NCBI RefSeq assembly: GCF_900460245.1
Contig: NZ_UHIP01000002.1
Coordinates: 186,001-250,000, forward strand
Direction: 5' to 3'
Source: Vibrio fluvialis
GTDB lineage: Bacteria > Pseudomonadota > Gammaproteobacteria > Enterobacterales > Vibrionaceae
Length of the DNA stretch: 64,000 nucleotides
The notes under the pieces are model-generated. The model saw only the letters and a list, made by a program, of their open reading frames with translations. It was not told where the DNA came from and made no database searches. Every line of letters begins with the position of its first letter. Within the stretch, counting starts at the first letter, position 1. Below are positions 1-8,026 of the stretch, piece after piece. A program made the translations under genes and the position numbers.

Positions 1-69
1 CCGACCGCAGGTCTGCCGATGGCACTGGAAATCGGCGCGAAAGTACACACAGGAGAGATGCAATGGTAA
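1..69 (+). CDS. C-terminal end of an unidentified protein (partial)
   Basis: The first frame is open from base 1 and ends at TAA 67-69, giving a 22-residue tail that ends in GEMQW. The beginning lies outside the window and the tail is too short to assign a family. The last codons overlap the ATG of the next gene (63-65) by seven bases, so the two genes are probably translationally coupled and belong to one operon. Confidence 0.5.
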   Translation, partial: PTAGLPMALEIGAKVHTGEMQW

Positions 70-692
70 CGGCCCACTATATTTTCGACCCGATGTGCGG
101 CTGGTGTTACGGCGCCACCGCACTGATGCAGGCTCTGGCCGCTCACCCTGAGGTGAATTTGGTGATGCATCCGGGTGGCATGATGACCCGCAGCGCGCTG
201 AGTGATGATTTTCGCCAGCACATTCTGGAAGCGGACCAACGCATCGCGGGCCTTACCCGCCAACCGTTTGGTGATGCGTATATCGCCAGAGTGCGCAGCG
301 GCGAAACCATCATGCTCGATTCTTATCTCACGGCTCAGGCTATTCTGGCTGCGCAGCTGACAGGTCAGTCGCCGTTCGAGATGCTGAAACGCATTCAGGC
401 AGGCCACTACGTCCACGGCTTAGCCGTCGCGGAACGTGACGTGCTTGATGCCCTCGCAGCTGAAATGGGCATTGACGCCGAAAGCTGGCAGCAGGCAATG
501 CAAGAGGCAAAAGCTTCGCTCATGCCAGAAATCGAACGCACCCAGATGCTGATGTCGCAATGGGGCTTGGGCGGTTTCCCGTCACTGGTGTTGGAACAAA
601 ACGGTCAGTTCAAATCCGTTCCGGTCAGCCACTACTATGGCCGGGAACGTGACTGGGATGCCCTGTGGCAATCCATCACTGCCAATTCGTAA
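63..692 (+). CDS. DsbA-family thioredoxin-fold oxidoreductase
   Basis: A 209-residue protein with a CxxC redox motif (CGWC) at residues 12-15 just after the first beta strand, and a Gly-Gly-Phe-Pro turn at 170-173 that fits the cis-proline loop of the thioredoxin fold. No signal peptide is visible, so it should be cytoplasmic, like the FrnE/HCCA-isomerase-like branch of the DsbA family rather than periplasmic DsbA. The start has a GGAGAG ribosome site at 52-57 and overlaps the stop of the preceding gene. Its substrate cannot be told from sequence. A hairpin terminator follows directly, so it ends its transcription unit. Confidence 0.85.
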   Translation: MVTAHYIFDPMCGWCYGATALMQALAAHPEVNLVMHPGGMMTRSALSDDFRQHILEADQRIAGLTRQPFGDAYIARVRSGETIMLDSYLTAQAILAAQLTGQSPFEMLKRIQAGHYVHGLAVAERDVLDALAAEMGIDAESWQQAMQEAKASLMPEIERTQMLMSQWGLGGFPSLVLEQNGQFKSVPVSHYYGRERDWDALWQSITANS

Positions 693-705
693 CCCTTCTT
701 TCACA

Positions 706-731
706 ACGCACCGCTCTCGGTGCGTTTTTTT
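706..731 (+). terminator. Rho-independent terminator after the DsbA-family gene
   Basis: An 8-bp perfect stem (ACGCACCG / CGGTGCGT) with a CTCT loop is followed by a run of T, 14 bases after the stop codon. Confidence 0.85.
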
Positions 732-832
732 GCTTCTGCCTCTCCGCCTGCTCACAATCTCACCAACGCCTGACTTTTTTCGAGTCATATCACTTTTTCT
801 GTTGAATCTGAATCGGCTTCGCCTTAATTTAT

Positions 833-864
833 GGACGTCTAAACATCTTTACGTTTAAACATCT
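833..864 (+). promoter_or_regulatory. Tandem MetJ-box operator
   Basis: Four adjacent 8-bp units (GGACGTCT, AAACATCT, TTACGTTT, AAACATCT) match the MetJ consensus AGACGTCT at 7, 6, 5 and 6 of 8 positions, exactly in 8-bp register. MetJ binds such tandem boxes cooperatively with S-adenosylmethionine. The site ends 24 bases before the methyltransferase start, so the operon is likely repressed when methionine/SAM is plentiful. Confidence 0.7.
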
Positions 865-888
865 AATAAAAATAATGAGGTTCTTACT

Positions 889-1809
889 ATGTCAAATCAT
901 GCTGTCAGTGTTCTCGATGGGGGAATGGGTCGAGAGTTGGAAAAACGTGGCGCGCCGTTCCGCCAGCCTGAGTGGTCAGCACTGGCAATGATCGAAGCAC
1001 CAGAAATCGTACGGGACGTTCACCGTGCGTTTATTCAGAGCGGTGCCGAAGTGATCACCACCAACAGTTATGCTCTGATTCCGTTCCATATTGGCGAAAC
1101 CCGTTTTCATCAGGAAGCCCAGCTTCTTGCACACCGCGCGGGCGATGTCGCGTGTCAAGCCGTGCAACTGGAAGGCAAAGCGACTCGCGTTGCAGGTTCA
1201 ATTCCGCCTCTGTTTGGTTCATACCGTGCCGATCTGTTCGATGCCACGCGTGTTGAAGAAATTGCCACGCCGCTGATTAACGGGTTGGCGCCGCATGTTG
1301 ATTTCTGGCTGACGGAAACTCAAAGCCTGATTGCCGAATCGGTGGCCGTGAAAGCCCTGTTGGATGAGCTGGATACACAACACAAACCGCTGTGGGTATC
1401 GTTCACCCTCGAAGATGCAGAGCCCACTGATGTGCCGCGCCTGCGCTCGGGCGAAACCGTTGCCGATGCCATTCACGCCATGATCACACTGAACGTCAGC
1501 GCGATTTTATTCAACTGCTGCCAGCCGGAAGTGATTGAAGAAGCCCTCACTATCGCGGCCAGTATTCTCAAAAAAACCGGCGCACAGCAGATTCAGCTGG
1601 GCGCTTACGCCAACGCGTTTCCCCCTCAACCGAAAGATGCCACTGCCAACGATGGCCTCGACGAACTGCGCGCCGATCTCACCCCTCCAGCTTATCTGCT
1701 GTGGGCTGAAAAATGGCAACAGCAAGGCGCCAGTCTGATTGGCGGCTGCTGTGGCATTGGCCCTGAGCACATCGCGACGCTGAGCCAACACTTCAGCCAC
1801 GCTGGGTGA
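889..1809 (+). CDS. mmuM: Homocysteine S-methyltransferase (MmuM-like)
   Basis: A 306-residue cytoplasmic enzyme of the zinc-dependent homocysteine methyltransferase family. It transfers a methyl group from a donor such as S-methylmethionine to homocysteine, giving methionine. It starts with the family's LDGGMG motif, and the zinc ligands are visible as Asn-Cys-Cys at 209-211 and Gly-Gly-Cys-Cys at 285-288. Length equals E. coli MmuM (310). A GAGG ribosome site precedes the ATG, and the permease gene begins only four bases after the stop. The MetJ-like boxes upstream and the adjoining transporter support methionine salvage. S-methylmethionine as donor is inferred. Confidence 0.88.
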   Translation: MSNHAVSVLDGGMGRELEKRGAPFRQPEWSALAMIEAPEIVRDVHRAFIQSGAEVITTNSYALIPFHIGETRFHQEAQLLAHRAGDVACQAVQLEGKATRVAGSIPPLFGSYRADLFDATRVEEIATPLINGLAPHVDFWLTETQSLIAESVAVKALLDELDTQHKPLWVSFTLEDAEPTDVPRLRSGETVADAIHAMITLNVSAILFNCCQPEVIEEALTIAASILKKTGAQQIQLGAYANAFPPQPKDATANDGLDELRADLTPPAYLLWAEKWQQQGASLIGGCCGIGPEHIATLSQHFSHAG

Positions 1810-1813
1810 TGGC

Positions 1814-3145
1814 ATGCAGAACACACAAAAAATTGGCCTGACGGCGCTGACCGCTCTGGTGTTTAGCTCCATGGTTGGCGCAGGCATTTTCAGCCTGCCG
1901 CAAAACATGGCCGAAGTGGCGGGCGTCGATGCGATTCTCACTGGCTGGCTCATCACTGGCGTGGGTATTCTGCTGCTGGCGGGCTGCTTTCTTCATCTGT
2001 CGCGCCTGAGACCGGATCTCGATGGTGGTATCTACACCTACGCGCGCACTGGCTTTGGCGATATCGCGGGCTTTCTTTCTGCCTGGGGTTACTGGCTGTG
2101 CGCCACCATTGGTGTGGTCGGCTATTTGGTGGTGGCCTTTGCCGCCGTCGGCGCGTTTGTGGATACACCCGATTCGGTATTATTCGGCGACGGCAATACG
2201 CTCCCGGCGTTCATCGGTGAATCCATCATTTTGTGGTCAGTACATTACCTGGTGCTGCGCGGCGTGAAACAAGCGGCGTTCATCAACCTGCTTGCCACAT
2301 TAGCCAAAAGCCTGCCGCTGATTGCGTTTATCGTTCTGGCTTACCTGGCTTTTGAGCCAGAGACCTTCAACTTCGATCGCTCTGGCAGCACGCTCGGCAC
2401 CCCGTTTATGGAACAAGTGAAAAGCACCATGCTGATCACGCTGTGGGTTTTCACGGGCATTGAAGGCGCGATCGTGTTGTCGATTCGAGCCAAGCGCCGT
2501 GAAGACATCGGCAAAGCGACCTATCTCGGAGTGGTATTCGCGCTGGTGTTGTACGTGGCGATTACGTTGCTCTCTCTGGGTGTGATGAGCCGCGGTGACG
2601 TGGCAGCGCTGAGTAATCCGTCGATGTCTGGCCTGATGGCGCACATGAGTGGCAGTGTCGGTCAATGGGTCATTAGCCTCGGGCTGATTGTGTCGGTGCT
2701 GGCCTCGTATTTGAGCTGGATTCTTTACTCCGCCGAAGTGCCGTGTACCACTGCGCAACATGGCGCATTTCCGCGCTTTTTTGCTCAGCAGAATGAGCAA
2801 GGCACATCGACCGCTTCTCTCACTCTGACCAGCCTGACGGTGCAACTCTGTTTGGCGCTGATTTTGTGGACGGGCGAGAGCTACAACACCTTGGTGTTGG
2901 TCTCTACCTCAATGATTCTGGTGCCGTACTTTTTGGTGGGCGCATATCTGGTGAAAGTCGCCTTTGAGCAGCGCTGTCGCTGGCCAATCAAAGCCATCGG
3001 TCTGGGCGCCAGTGTGTATGGTTTGTGGCTGATCTATGCCGCGGGGCTGAATAGCCTGGCGCTGTCGACCTTACTCTACATACCGGGATTGATGGTGTTT
3101 TTCTACAGCCGCCACAAGCATCGCCAACTGGCACTGCAACCTTAA
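1814..3145 (+). CDS. APC-superfamily amino-acid permease
   Basis: A 443-residue integral membrane protein with about 12 hydrophobic segments and the APC opening signature (SSMVGAGIFSLP) near residues 19-30. The overall sequence is closest in style to the basic amino acid/polyamine antiporter branch (ArcD/AdiC-like). Its coupling to the methyltransferase gene (four-base gap, shared MetJ-like operator) suggests that it imports S-methylmethionine or a related methyl donor, the role E. coli MmuP plays from another APC branch. An arginine/ornithine-type exchanger is the alternative. Its stop overlaps that of the convergent lipoprotein gene by four bases. Confidence 0.8.
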   Translation: MQNTQKIGLTALTALVFSSMVGAGIFSLPQNMAEVAGVDAILTGWLITGVGILLLAGCFLHLSRLRPDLDGGIYTYARTGFGDIAGFLSAWGYWLCATIGVVGYLVVAFAAVGAFVDTPDSVLFGDGNTLPAFIGESIILWSVHYLVLRGVKQAAFINLLATLAKSLPLIAFIVLAYLAFEPETFNFDRSGSTLGTPFMEQVKSTMLITLWVFTGIEGAIVLSIRAKRREDIGKATYLGVVFALVLYVAITLLSLGVMSRGDVAALSNPSMSGLMAHMSGSVGQWVISLGLIVSVLASYLSWILYSAEVPCTTAQHGAFPRFFAQQNEQGTSTASLTLTSLTVQLCLALILWTGESYNTLVLVSTSMILVPYFLVGAYLVKVAFEQRCRWPIKAIGLGASVYGLWLIYAAGLNSLALSTLLYIPGLMVFFYSRHKHRQLALQP

Positions 3146-4041
3146 CCCTGCTCTTTCGTTTGCTCTGCCCTTTGCTTGTTGAAGGGCAGACGCGCACTGC
3201 TTTTTGCATCGTCATTCAGCTCCTGCGCCAGTTGCTTCCATCCGCTCACTTCATCACGGAAATAGCGCACTTGCTTCGGTGTCGCTAAACGCACAATCTG
3301 CACCACGTATTTGTCGCTGATGCTGTCGTTATACTTTTGCTTCGCTTTCAGCACCGGACTGTAGTACTGCTCCGGCTCAAACAACAAGGCTTGCAGATGA
3401 GTGCTGAACCTTGACTCCTCATGGCGCTCATCAAGCAGGGTTCTGAGCTCATTGCGCAGACTGGCCTGAAACGCCATCCAATCGTTGGTGGTCACCTGCA
3501 CCTCATTGGCCCACTGCTTCACCAGTGTTTGCTGCACTGGAGTCAAATCGCCCAGCCATTGCTCCATCCGTTCGGAGATGCGTTCGACGTAACGGCCGCG
3601 GATCTGAGGCTCACTGAGCCCCTGATATTTATCGGCGAATTTCTGATGGCGCTTGGCCACACCCTGCAAAAACTCCTCAGCCTGCGCGTCACTGAGGTTA
3701 TTGGCTAGCTGATAAACGTCGGGAAGAAACTTACTCAGCAGACGCTGATAATGGTCATTGATCAACGCTTGCTGCTGCTTGAGATCCTGCTCGGTAAAGC
3801 TCGCCGGGTCGAGTGCTAGCCACTGATCGAGCTGCTCAATGTAAGCGGGCAGCTCGGCACTCTGGTGCCACTGGCTGAGCAGCATGATGCGATCGCTCAA
3901 CCTATCTTCCTGCTCGTCGGTCAAATCAACGTAATCTTCCAGATAGTCAATAACGATCCAGTCGATATTGTGATAAACAAATTTAGTGCCGCACCCCACC
4001 AGCACCAGCGTGCTGAGCAAAAGCGCTATCCATTTCGCCAT
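3142..4041 (-). CDS. DUF6279-type lipoprotein
   Basis: A 299-residue protein with a lipoprotein signal peptide: hydrophobic stretch and lipobox ending at Cys17 (Val-Gly-Cys). The mature part is highly charged and helical, rich in Glu, Gln, Leu and Arg, and fits the DUF6279 family of gammaproteobacterial lipoproteins of unknown function. The start is backed by an AGGGA ribosome site. It is convergent with the permease gene and has no partner on its own strand. No enzymatic motif is seen. Confidence 0.75.
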   Translation of the reverse strand: MAKWIALLLSTLVLVGCGTKFVYHNIDWIVIDYLEDYVDLTDEQEDRLSDRIMLLSQWHQSAELPAYIEQLDQWLALDPASFTEQDLKQQQALINDHYQRLLSKFLPDVYQLANNLSDAQAEEFLQGVAKRHQKFADKYQGLSEPQIRGRYVERISERMEQWLGDLTPVQQTLVKQWANEVQVTTNDWMAFQASLRNELRTLLDERHEESRFSTHLQALLFEPEQYYSPVLKAKQKYNDSISDKYVVQIVRLATPKQVRYFRDEVSGWKQLAQELNDDAKSSARLPFNKQRAEQTKEQG

Positions 4042-4121
4042 GACGTTTTATCCCTGTTGCTCTGTGAGTAAACATAGTCATTGAAAGCTTGTTGCGCGAC
4101 CTTAACTCACCAATATGACCG

Positions 4122-5045
4122 TCAGGCGAATACGTTCAAACTGGCGTGAATTTTTTTCTCAATCAACGTGATGAGTTCACCGTTGAGCTCATTGAGTGCC
4201 GGTTCGACGTTTTTCGCCAGCGGTAGAATGATTTGAAAATCGTAGTGAATATCAAACCCCAGCGGCCTGACCACCACCCCTGCCCGTTTGGCATCACATG
4301 CAGAAACCGTATTAACAATCGACAGCCCGGTGCCGTTCGCCACCAGCCGAATCGCCATTTCGCTCAATGACACCGTCCAGATTTTCTTGGGCGTGACTTG
4401 CTGGTCAGTTAGGTGCTGAGTAATCAGATTGCGGCTCTGCTCCGCAGGCTCGCCACAAATCAGCGTTTCGTTCTCGAAATCGCTGATCTCAATCACCGAC
4501 TTCGCCGCCAGCGGATGGTCAGCCGGGATCAAACAGACGCCCGGCAACGAATGCTGAAAGCTCTGATAACGGGGATCCAGCCGAGTGTCCGTCGTGATGC
4601 CAAAGTCAAAGCGCTGCGCCACCATATCTTCCGGAATCTGATTGGAGCGGTACGAATAGAGGCTGATTTCCAGATCCGGAAACTGCTGGGCCAGTTGTGC
4701 GGCAGCCTCCGGAACCAGACTCATGGCAAACGAAGGCATGCTCACCACGCGCAGTTGGCCTGTCGCCTGTTCTCTCAGCCGATCGGCAAACTGTCGCAGG
4801 TGATTAAGACCTAAGTAGACCCGGTCAACTTCGTCATAGAACAGAGTGCCACGCCTTGTCGGGAGCAGGCGATTATTGTGACGTTCAAACAATTCAAAGC
4901 CCAGGCGAGCTTCCAACTGCTTGATTAAGCGGCTGATAGCGGGCTGAGAAATCAACATCTTATCCGCCGCTTCCGTCGCACTGCTGGTCTTCATGATCCA
5001 CATAAAGGCTTCAATCTGACTGTCCGTAAAACCCCGATGAGCCAT
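4122..5045 (-). CDS. LysR-family transcriptional regulator
   Basis: A 307-residue LysR protein: N-terminal winged helix-turn-helix (about residues 7-66, with the typical AADKMLISQPAISRLIKQLE helix) and a C-terminal periplasmic-binding-protein-like effector domain. AGGAAAAG precedes the start codon. It is divergent from the amidohydrolase/AbgT operon, the usual layout for a LysR activator of its neighbour, and the 143-base gap holds a suitable inverted repeat. The inducer may be an acylated or aminobenzoyl amino acid; this is inferred from the targets. Confidence 0.9.
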   Translation of the reverse strand: MAHRGFTDSQIEAFMWIMKTSSATEAADKMLISQPAISRLIKQLEARLGFELFERHNNRLLPTRRGTLFYDEVDRVYLGLNHLRQFADRLREQATGQLRVVSMPSFAMSLVPEAAAQLAQQFPDLEISLYSYRSNQIPEDMVAQRFDFGITTDTRLDPRYQSFQHSLPGVCLIPADHPLAAKSVIEISDFENETLICGEPAEQSRNLITQHLTDQQVTPKKIWTVSLSEMAIRLVANGTGLSIVNTVSACDAKRAGVVVRPLGFDIHYDFQIILPLAKNVEPALNELNGELITLIEKKIHASLNVFA

Positions 5046-5136
5046 AACTTTTCCTTATCGTCCAATAATCACAAGTCATTAGAAAGCGTAAAGGCAGCCA
5101 GTATACAGTTAAAAACAACAAAAATGTCACATTTGA

Positions 5137-5165
5137 ACCCATATGCATAACATTTGGCTATGGGT
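5137..5165 (+). promoter_or_regulatory. Candidate LysR operator
   Basis: Perfect 7-bp inverted repeat ACCCATA / TATGGGT separated by 15 bases, within the divergent region and ending 23 bases before the amidohydrolase ATG. Arm length and spacing suit a LysR-type recognition site. Nothing else in the gap shows comparable symmetry. Confidence 0.45.
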
Positions 5166-5188
5166 AACACTTAGCAAAGGACGAGGCG

Positions 5189-6370
5189 ATGATCGAAGAA
5201 ATCTCCATCAATAATGAGCTGTTTACTGCCTGGCGACGCGACATTCACCAACACCCGGAACTCGGGTTTGAAGAACACCGCACCGCCCAAGTTGTCGCCG
5301 ACAAACTGACCGAATGGGGTTTCGACGAAGTCCATACGGGGATCGCCACCACGGGCGTTGTGGGTGTGCTGCGAGGCCGCACCGCATCAACTCGCACCAT
5401 CGGCCTGCGCGCCGATATGGATGCGTTGCAGATGACCGAGAATAACGACTTCGGCCATGCCTCTTGTCATCAGGGGAAAATGCATGGCTGCGGCCACGAT
5501 GGGCACACCGCGATGCTGCTGGCGGCAGCCTGGTATCTGGCCCGCCACCGCAATTTCGCTGGCACCATTCACTTTATTTTTCAACCCGCCGAAGAAGGTT
5601 TAGGCGGAGCGAAAGTGATGATTGATGACGGCTTGTTTGAACGCTTTCCGTGTGACCGTGTTTACGGCATGCACAACATGCCGGGCATTCCCCAAGGCCA
5701 TTTCTGGTTGCGTGAAGGGGCGCTGCTGGCAGGCTCCGATCGCTTCACCATTGAGATTCAGGGTAAAGGCGGCCACGCGGCCCTGCCGCAGCATGCCGTC
5801 GATCCGATGCTGGTTGTCAGCGCCATCATCAGCGGCGCACAAAGCATCATCAGCCGCAACACCTCGCCGCTCGACTCTGCGGTGCTGTCGTTTACCGATC
5901 TGCATGCGGGTTCCGGCACGTTCAACGTAATTCCAGGCAACGCGACCATGATGGGCTGTATTCGTACCTTTGATAACAGCGTACGCGAGCACGCTATCGA
6001 ACGTCTGGAACAGCTGGTTGAGAGCACCGCGCGCGCTTATGGTGCCAGCGCGTCGGTAACCTTCCGTCCCGGCAGCTACCCAGCAACCATTAACGACGCT
6101 GATGCTACCCGCCTTGCCACCGAAGTCGCACGGCAAGTAGTAGGCGACGCGAACGTTAACCCCGACTGCCTGCCGCTGTCTGGCAGCGAGGATTTCTCAT
6201 TCATGCTGCAAGCCGTACCGGGTTGCTACCTGCTGCTCGGCAATGGGTTGGAAGGCGAAACCGGTGGCATCTGCGTGCACAACCCTCACTACGATTTTAA
6301 CGATGAAATCATTCCGGCTGGGGCGTCGTTTTTCGTGCGCCTGATCGAACGCGAATTGCCGACACAGTAA
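5189..6370 (+). CDS. M20-family amidohydrolase (hippurate / aminoacyl hydrolase type)
   Basis: A 393-residue metal-dependent amidohydrolase of the M20D group. Metal-binding and catalytic motifs are visible: the Asp segment DMDAL (76-80), the Cys-Gly-His-Asp-Gly-His block at 101-106, and the paired Glu residues at 135-136. The family hydrolyses N-acyl amino acids, including hippurate and p-aminobenzoyl-glutamate. No signal peptide is seen. The AbgT transporter gene follows after 28 bases, as in the E. coli abgAB-T arrangement, but here one hydrolase stands alone. Import followed by cytoplasmic cleavage of an aminobenzoyl- or acyl-amino acid is the likely role. Confidence 0.87.
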   Translation: MIEEISINNELFTAWRRDIHQHPELGFEEHRTAQVVADKLTEWGFDEVHTGIATTGVVGVLRGRTASTRTIGLRADMDALQMTENNDFGHASCHQGKMHGCGHDGHTAMLLAAAWYLARHRNFAGTIHFIFQPAEEGLGGAKVMIDDGLFERFPCDRVYGMHNMPGIPQGHFWLREGALLAGSDRFTIEIQGKGGHAALPQHAVDPMLVVSAIISGAQSIISRNTSPLDSAVLSFTDLHAGSGTFNVIPGNATMMGCIRTFDNSVREHAIERLEQLVESTARAYGASASVTFRPGSYPATINDADATRLATEVARQVVGDANVNPDCLPLSGSEDFSFMLQAVPGCYLLLGNGLEGETGGICVHNPHYDFNDEIIPAGASFFVRLIERELPTQ

Positions 6371-6398
6371 TCCAGATTTATCCCAAGGAGAATTTTTC

Positions 6399-7913
6399 AT
6401 GGAAGAAAGCAAAACCCTGACCTCCGGCAACAACTCCGGACTCATGCATCGCATTGCGAATATGGCGAATGCCTTACCGCATCCTTTCATCATGTTTTTC
6501 GCCCTGTTTGTCGCAACGTTACTGCTCTCGGCTGTGATGAGCGTATGGGCGGATCCGATTCATCACCCGGTGACCAATGAGCTGATTCAGGTACGTTCGC
6601 TGCTGAGCTGGGACGGCCTCAAGTTTATGGTTACCAAAGCGGTGACGAACTTTACCGGCTTTCGTCCGCTCGGCTTAGTGTTGATGATGGTGCTGGCGCT
6701 TGGTTTGATCCAAAAAACCGGTCTGGCTGACGCAACCATTAAGCGCATGCTGAGCAATGTCTCACCGCGCTTAATTACGCCTGCGGTCGTGATGACATCG
6801 ATCATCGGTAACCTGGTTTCAGATGCCGCAGTGTTCCTCATTCCGCCGCTTGCGGCCATCATGTACAAAACCGTCGGTCGCAATCCGATTGCCGGTATTG
6901 TGGTGGCCTTTATCGCCATTTTCGCCGGATTCAGTGCCAACTTCTTTATCGCAGGGACTGACCTGCTGCTCTCCGGGATCTCTACCGAAGTGGTGCAGAG
7001 TGTGCGTCCCGGCTATGAAGTCAGTGTGTTGGCAAACTGGTTCTTTATGTGTGTATCCGTGCCGTTTATTACTTTGATCATCACAGTGATGAACGATAAA
7101 TACACCGAGCCGATGCTGGCGCGTTTTCATGTGCAGGAGACTGGAAACAAAGACGCGCAGCATACCCAACTGACAGACATTGAACGCCGTGCACTGCGCA
7201 AAACCGGTCTGGTCGCATTGGGCTATGTCGCTGCGGTAGCGCTGCTGATTTTGCCGGAAACGTCGGGGCTGAGAAACCCGCAAGGTGGCCTGCTGCCTTC
7301 CCCGTTTATGAGCGGCTTGGTGCCGATCATCATGATCTTTTTCTGTTTGTGCGGCATCGTCTACGGGGTTTCGGTAGGCAAGATCAAATCGTCTGGTGAC
7401 GTGCCGCGCTTAATGGAAGAAGCAATGCGCGAGATGTGTGGCTTTATAGTCATCGTTTTTATGGTGGCGCAGTTTATTGCGATTTTTAACTGGTCCAACT
7501 TAGCGATTGTCGGCGCGGTCAACGGCGCGGACTGGCTGCTGCACATGAATCTGCCTTCTACTCTGGTGCTGGTTGGTTTCATTCTGTTGGCGGCGGTGGT
7601 TAACCTGTTTATTTACAGCGGCTCTGCGCAATGGGCATTGATGGCGCCTATCTTCCTGCCGATGCTGATGTTGCTCGGCCTGGAGCCGGAAGCGATTCAG
7701 GCGGCTTACCGCATCGCAGATTCGTCTACCAACGTGATCTCGCCGATCAACCCGTATCTGCCACTGATTCTGGCAGTGATACAAAACTACAATAAGTCGT
7801 TCTCGCTGGGGCACCTGCTGACCACAGCCATGCCTTATTCACTGGCAATTCTGTTGGGTTGGAGCGCGCTTTACTTCGTCTGGTACGGTCTGGGCTTACC
7901 TTTTGGTTTGTAA
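6399..7913 (+). CDS. abgT: AbgT-family transporter
   Basis: A 504-residue membrane protein with about a dozen hydrophobic segments and the AbgT-family conserved blocks: SNVSPRLITPAVV near residue 120, and the C-terminal SGSAQWALMAPIF and NVISPINPYLPL segments. Family members import p-aminobenzoyl-glutamate or export sulphonamides, coupled to ion gradients. It has a strong AAGGAG site and lies 28 bases after the amidohydrolase, so they form an operon. Two hairpins follow. Confidence 0.92.
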   Translation: MEESKTLTSGNNSGLMHRIANMANALPHPFIMFFALFVATLLLSAVMSVWADPIHHPVTNELIQVRSLLSWDGLKFMVTKAVTNFTGFRPLGLVLMMVLALGLIQKTGLADATIKRMLSNVSPRLITPAVVMTSIIGNLVSDAAVFLIPPLAAIMYKTVGRNPIAGIVVAFIAIFAGFSANFFIAGTDLLLSGISTEVVQSVRPGYEVSVLANWFFMCVSVPFITLIITVMNDKYTEPMLARFHVQETGNKDAQHTQLTDIERRALRKTGLVALGYVAAVALLILPETSGLRNPQGGLLPSPFMSGLVPIIMIFFCLCGIVYGVSVGKIKSSGDVPRLMEEAMREMCGFIVIVFMVAQFIAIFNWSNLAIVGAVNGADWLLHMNLPSTLVLVGFILLAAVVNLFIYSGSAQWALMAPIFLPMLMLLGLEPEAIQAAYRIADSSTNVISPINPYLPLILAVIQNYNKSFSLGHLLTTAMPYSLAILLGWSALYFVWYGLGLPFGL

Positions 7914-7925
7914 CCTTTGCTTATC

Positions 7926-7969
7926 GCTCACAAAACGCCTTGTATCCTTCCGGTTTTGTGAGCATTTTT
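7926..7969 (+). terminator. Rho-independent terminator after abgT
   Basis: 11-bp stem GCTCACAAAAC / GTTTTGTGAGC with a 16-base loop, followed by ATTTTTC. Confidence 0.8.
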
Positions 7970-7996
7970 CTTCCTCACCCTCGCGATGGCGAGCAT

Positions 7997-8024
7997 AAAA
8001 AAGCCAGCTTTCGCTGGCTTTTTT
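7997..8024. terminator. Bidirectional terminator between abgT and glycerate kinase
   Basis: Stem GCCAGC / GCTGGC with a TTTC loop, flanked by six A on the left and six T on the right. It can end transcription from both convergent units. It abuts the glycerate kinase stop at 8027. Confidence 0.85.
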
Positions 8025-8026
8025 CG

